Source: Janthinobacterium sp. PAMC25594 (GTDB lineage Bacteria > Pseudomonadota > Gammaproteobacteria > Burkholderiales > Burkholderiaceae_D). Taken from it: a stretch of DNA of 64,000 nucleotides. Shown here piece after piece: positions 63,401-64,000 of this stretch. The translations under genes and the position numbers were made by a program. The stretch covers positions 6,200,001-6,264,000 of the forward strand of contig NZ_CP080377.1 of the NCBI RefSeq assembly GCF_019443505.1. The letters run 5' to 3'. How positions within the stretch are numbered: the first letter of the stretch is position 1; the number at the start of each line of letters is the position of its first letter. The notes beneath the pieces were generated by a model that saw only the letters and a program-made list of their open reading frames with translations, was not told the DNA's origin and did not search any database.

Positions 63401-63654
63401 TGACGTCGATCGCCTTCATCATGGGCGTGGTGCCCCTGGTGTTCTCGCACGGCGCCGGCTCCGAAATGCGCCATGCGATGGGCGTGGCGGTGTTCGCCGG
63501 CATGCTGGGCGTGACCTTCTTCGGCCTGTTCCTGACGCCCGTGTTCTACGTCCTGCTGCGCACCCTGGCGCAGCGTTTTGAGAAAAAACCAGCCGTCGCT
63601 GTCGCCAAGCCAAGCGCTGCGCCAGCGCTGGACCTGGAAGGAGATATATATTGA
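60454..63654 (+). CDS. RND multidrug efflux permease (HAE-1, MexF-like)
   Basis: 1066-residue inner-membrane proton/drug antiporter. The N-terminus FSRFFIDKPIFAAVLSIVIF, the proton-relay aspartates in GIVVDDAIVVVENVE of helix 4 and the lysine in LASKNAILIVEFA of helix 10 are intact, as are porter and docking domains. It exports amphiphilic compounds directly to the outer-membrane channel. Length and organisation fit MexF/AcrB. Confidence 0.94.
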   Translation: MNFSRFFIDKPIFAAVLSIVIFVAGLLSIFGLPISEYPDVVPPSVVVRAQYPGANPKVIAETVAAPLEEQINGVENMLYMSSQNTSDGSMMLTVTFKIGTNVEQAETQVQNRVQRALPRLPEEVRQIGVTTVKSSPNLTMVVHLVSPNKRYDDMYLRNYAVLNVKDQLARLPGMGDIQIFGAGDYAMRIWLDPQKVAARGMTANDVVDAIREQNVQVAAGVIGASPAKNSDFQLTVNTQGRLQTPEEFGAIIVRTNADGAITHLKDVARVEMGANSYSLRSLLNNNPAVGMGIFEAPNANALQLSSDVRSKMEELKKDFPQGVEYRIEYDPTQFVRSSIEAVIHTLLEAIALVVLVVIIFLQTWRASIIPLLAVPVSIVGTFAVMLGFGFSINTLSLFGLVLAIGIVVDDAIVVVENVERNIEEGLSPRDATIQAMKEVSGPIVAIALVLCAVFVPIAFVPGLSGEFYRQFALTIAISTVISAFSSLTLAPALSAALLKPHDAPKDALTRGMDMVFGRFFAWFNRFFGRASHRYESGVKGVLGRKSASLGVYALLVVAAIFTFKSVPAGFVPAQDKQYLVGFAQLPDAASLDRTEDVVRRMSDVIKSVPGVESTIAFPGLSINDFTNAPNAGIVFATLKPFDERTSKELSGGAIAAEINKRLGGIQDAFIMVFPPPPVNGLGTIGGFKMMIEDRGNLGYDALYNATQALAAKAYQTPELAGVFSGYQINVPQLFADVDRVKAKQMGVPLATIYQTLQINLGSLYVNDFNQFGRTYQVRVQADAVFRSHAQDIAQLKVRSNKGEMIPLSSLMRVKDSYGPDRVQRYNAYAAADFNGGAAPGVSSGQAQAALERIAKEVLPQGISYEWTELTYQDILSGNTMIYVFPLCVLLVFLVLAAQYESWTLPLAVILIVPMSILCALLGVKLTGGDNNVFTQIALFVLVGLASKNAILIVEFARELEEHGRTVVQAALEACRLRLRPILMTSIAFIMGVVPLVFSHGAGSEMRHAMGVAVFAGMLGVTFFGLFLTPVFYVLLRTLAQRFEKKPAVAVAKPSAAPALDLEGDIY

Positions 63655-64000
63655 AAACCAATGCAATCATCCGGCGCGCGGCGCCCGTCTTGAGCGCCAT
63701 GGCCGCCGCAGTCCTGCTGGCCGCCTGCGCGGCGCCCGAGTTCAAGCAGCCGCAGATCGAGACGCCCACGGCGTTCAAGGAAGCGCCAGCGCCTGCCGTG
63801 CAGACGGCGGCCGACGGCACGCGCTGGAAGCAGGGCGTGCCCGCCGAGCGCCAGGCGCGCGGCGAATGGTGGCTGGCGTTCAATGATCCGGCCCTGACCA
63901 GCCTGATCAACGAAGCCACGCAGGCGAATGCCAACCTGGCGGTGGCCGCCGCCCGCGTCAAGCAGGCGAGGGCGATTGCCGGCATCGCCGAAGCGGACCG
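63651..64000 (+). CDS. Outer membrane efflux lipoprotein of the RND operon (OprN-like, 3' partial)
   Basis: Start of a NodT-family outer-membrane factor. TTG start overlapping the pump stop (TTGA), with AAGGAG at 63638-63643. Lipobox VLLAAC (Cys26), then GEWWLAFNDPALTSLINEA, typical of OprM/OprN. The gene runs off the window after about 117 codons. Confidence 0.88.
   Translation, partial: MKTNAIIRRAAPVLSAMAAAVLLAACAAPEFKQPQIETPTAFKEAPAPAVQTAADGTRWKQGVPAERQARGEWWLAFNDPALTSLINEATQANANLAVAAARVKQARAIAGIAEAD

Overview
The window reads as chromosomal DNA of a GC-rich Gram-negative bacterium. The glpSTPQV-type glycerol importer, the Lrp-dadA-alr unit, the cyanide-insensitive bd oxidase, the LysR-linked RND pump and the many GGDEF, PAS and chemotaxis proteins all point to Betaproteobacteria, order Burkholderiales. 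Oxalobacteraceae (Janthinobacterium/Duganella-like) is my best guess; it rests on gene content and codon use, not on a search. Genes are dense, often overlap by ATGA, and carry clear ribosome binding sites.

Layout. 1-7232: glycerol uptake and phosphorylation (glpS, glpT, glpP, glpQ, a DUF2160 membrane protein, glpV, then a terminator and glpK). 7235-7365: a palindromic, MITE/REP-like element. 7380-11586: YdcF-like protein, an AT-richer patch with a Mrr-like restriction endonuclease and a remnant of a host gene, an isochorismatase-like hydrolase and a divergent GlxA-type regulator. 11589-14704: a triple-CheW protein and a soluble tri-PAS chemoreceptor. 14705-17007: small hypothetical genes. 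17156-20174: Lrp regulator divergent from dadA-alr (alanine catabolism). 20263-22540: FMN reductase and a membrane diguanylate cyclase. 22695-25789: bd-type oxidase operon (cydA, cydB, a 47-residue DUF2474 protein, an unknown protein). 25794-29432: copper-resistance operon behind a textbook CueR-type promoter. 29625-31280: a chemoreceptor gene broken by one in-frame stop. 31364-36083: outer-membrane/periplasmic proteins, an NDH-2, an orphan cytoplasmic kinase and a helix-hairpin-helix protein. 36158-39911: a REC-GGDEF protein and a hybrid histidine kinase. 40111-43385: four identical tRNA-Arg(ACG) genes flanking a large lipoprotein gene. 43401-46583: AraC regulator, phytanoyl-CoA dioxygenase-like enzyme and an FMN L-lactate dehydrogenase-type enzyme. 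46580-55793: mostly small hypothetical genes, two acetyltransferases, a SUKH protein, a two-component pair whose regulator is damaged, and an esterase. 55790-64000: hydroxyacid dehydrogenase and LysR regulator on the minus strand, divergent from a short secreted protein, a catalytically degenerate alpha/beta hydrolase and a MexEF-OprN-like RND efflux operon that runs off the window.

Functional themes: carbon uptake and catabolism (glycerol, alanine, lactate), respiratory flexibility (NDH-2 and bd oxidase), envelope stress and export (copper oxidase with outer-membrane factor, RND pump), and signalling (three chemoreceptor-related genes, two GGDEF proteins, three histidine kinases). The most unusual items are the asymmetric GlpS/GlpT ATPase pair, the CueR promoter that would give a leaderless mRNA, three decayed or reshaped signalling and enzyme genes (nonsense chemoreceptor, response regulator with a deleted DNA-binding helix, hydrolase without its serine), an inverted repeat across the start codon of the GlxA-type regulator, and an orphan rRNA-type promoter upstream of the tRNA-Arg cluster.
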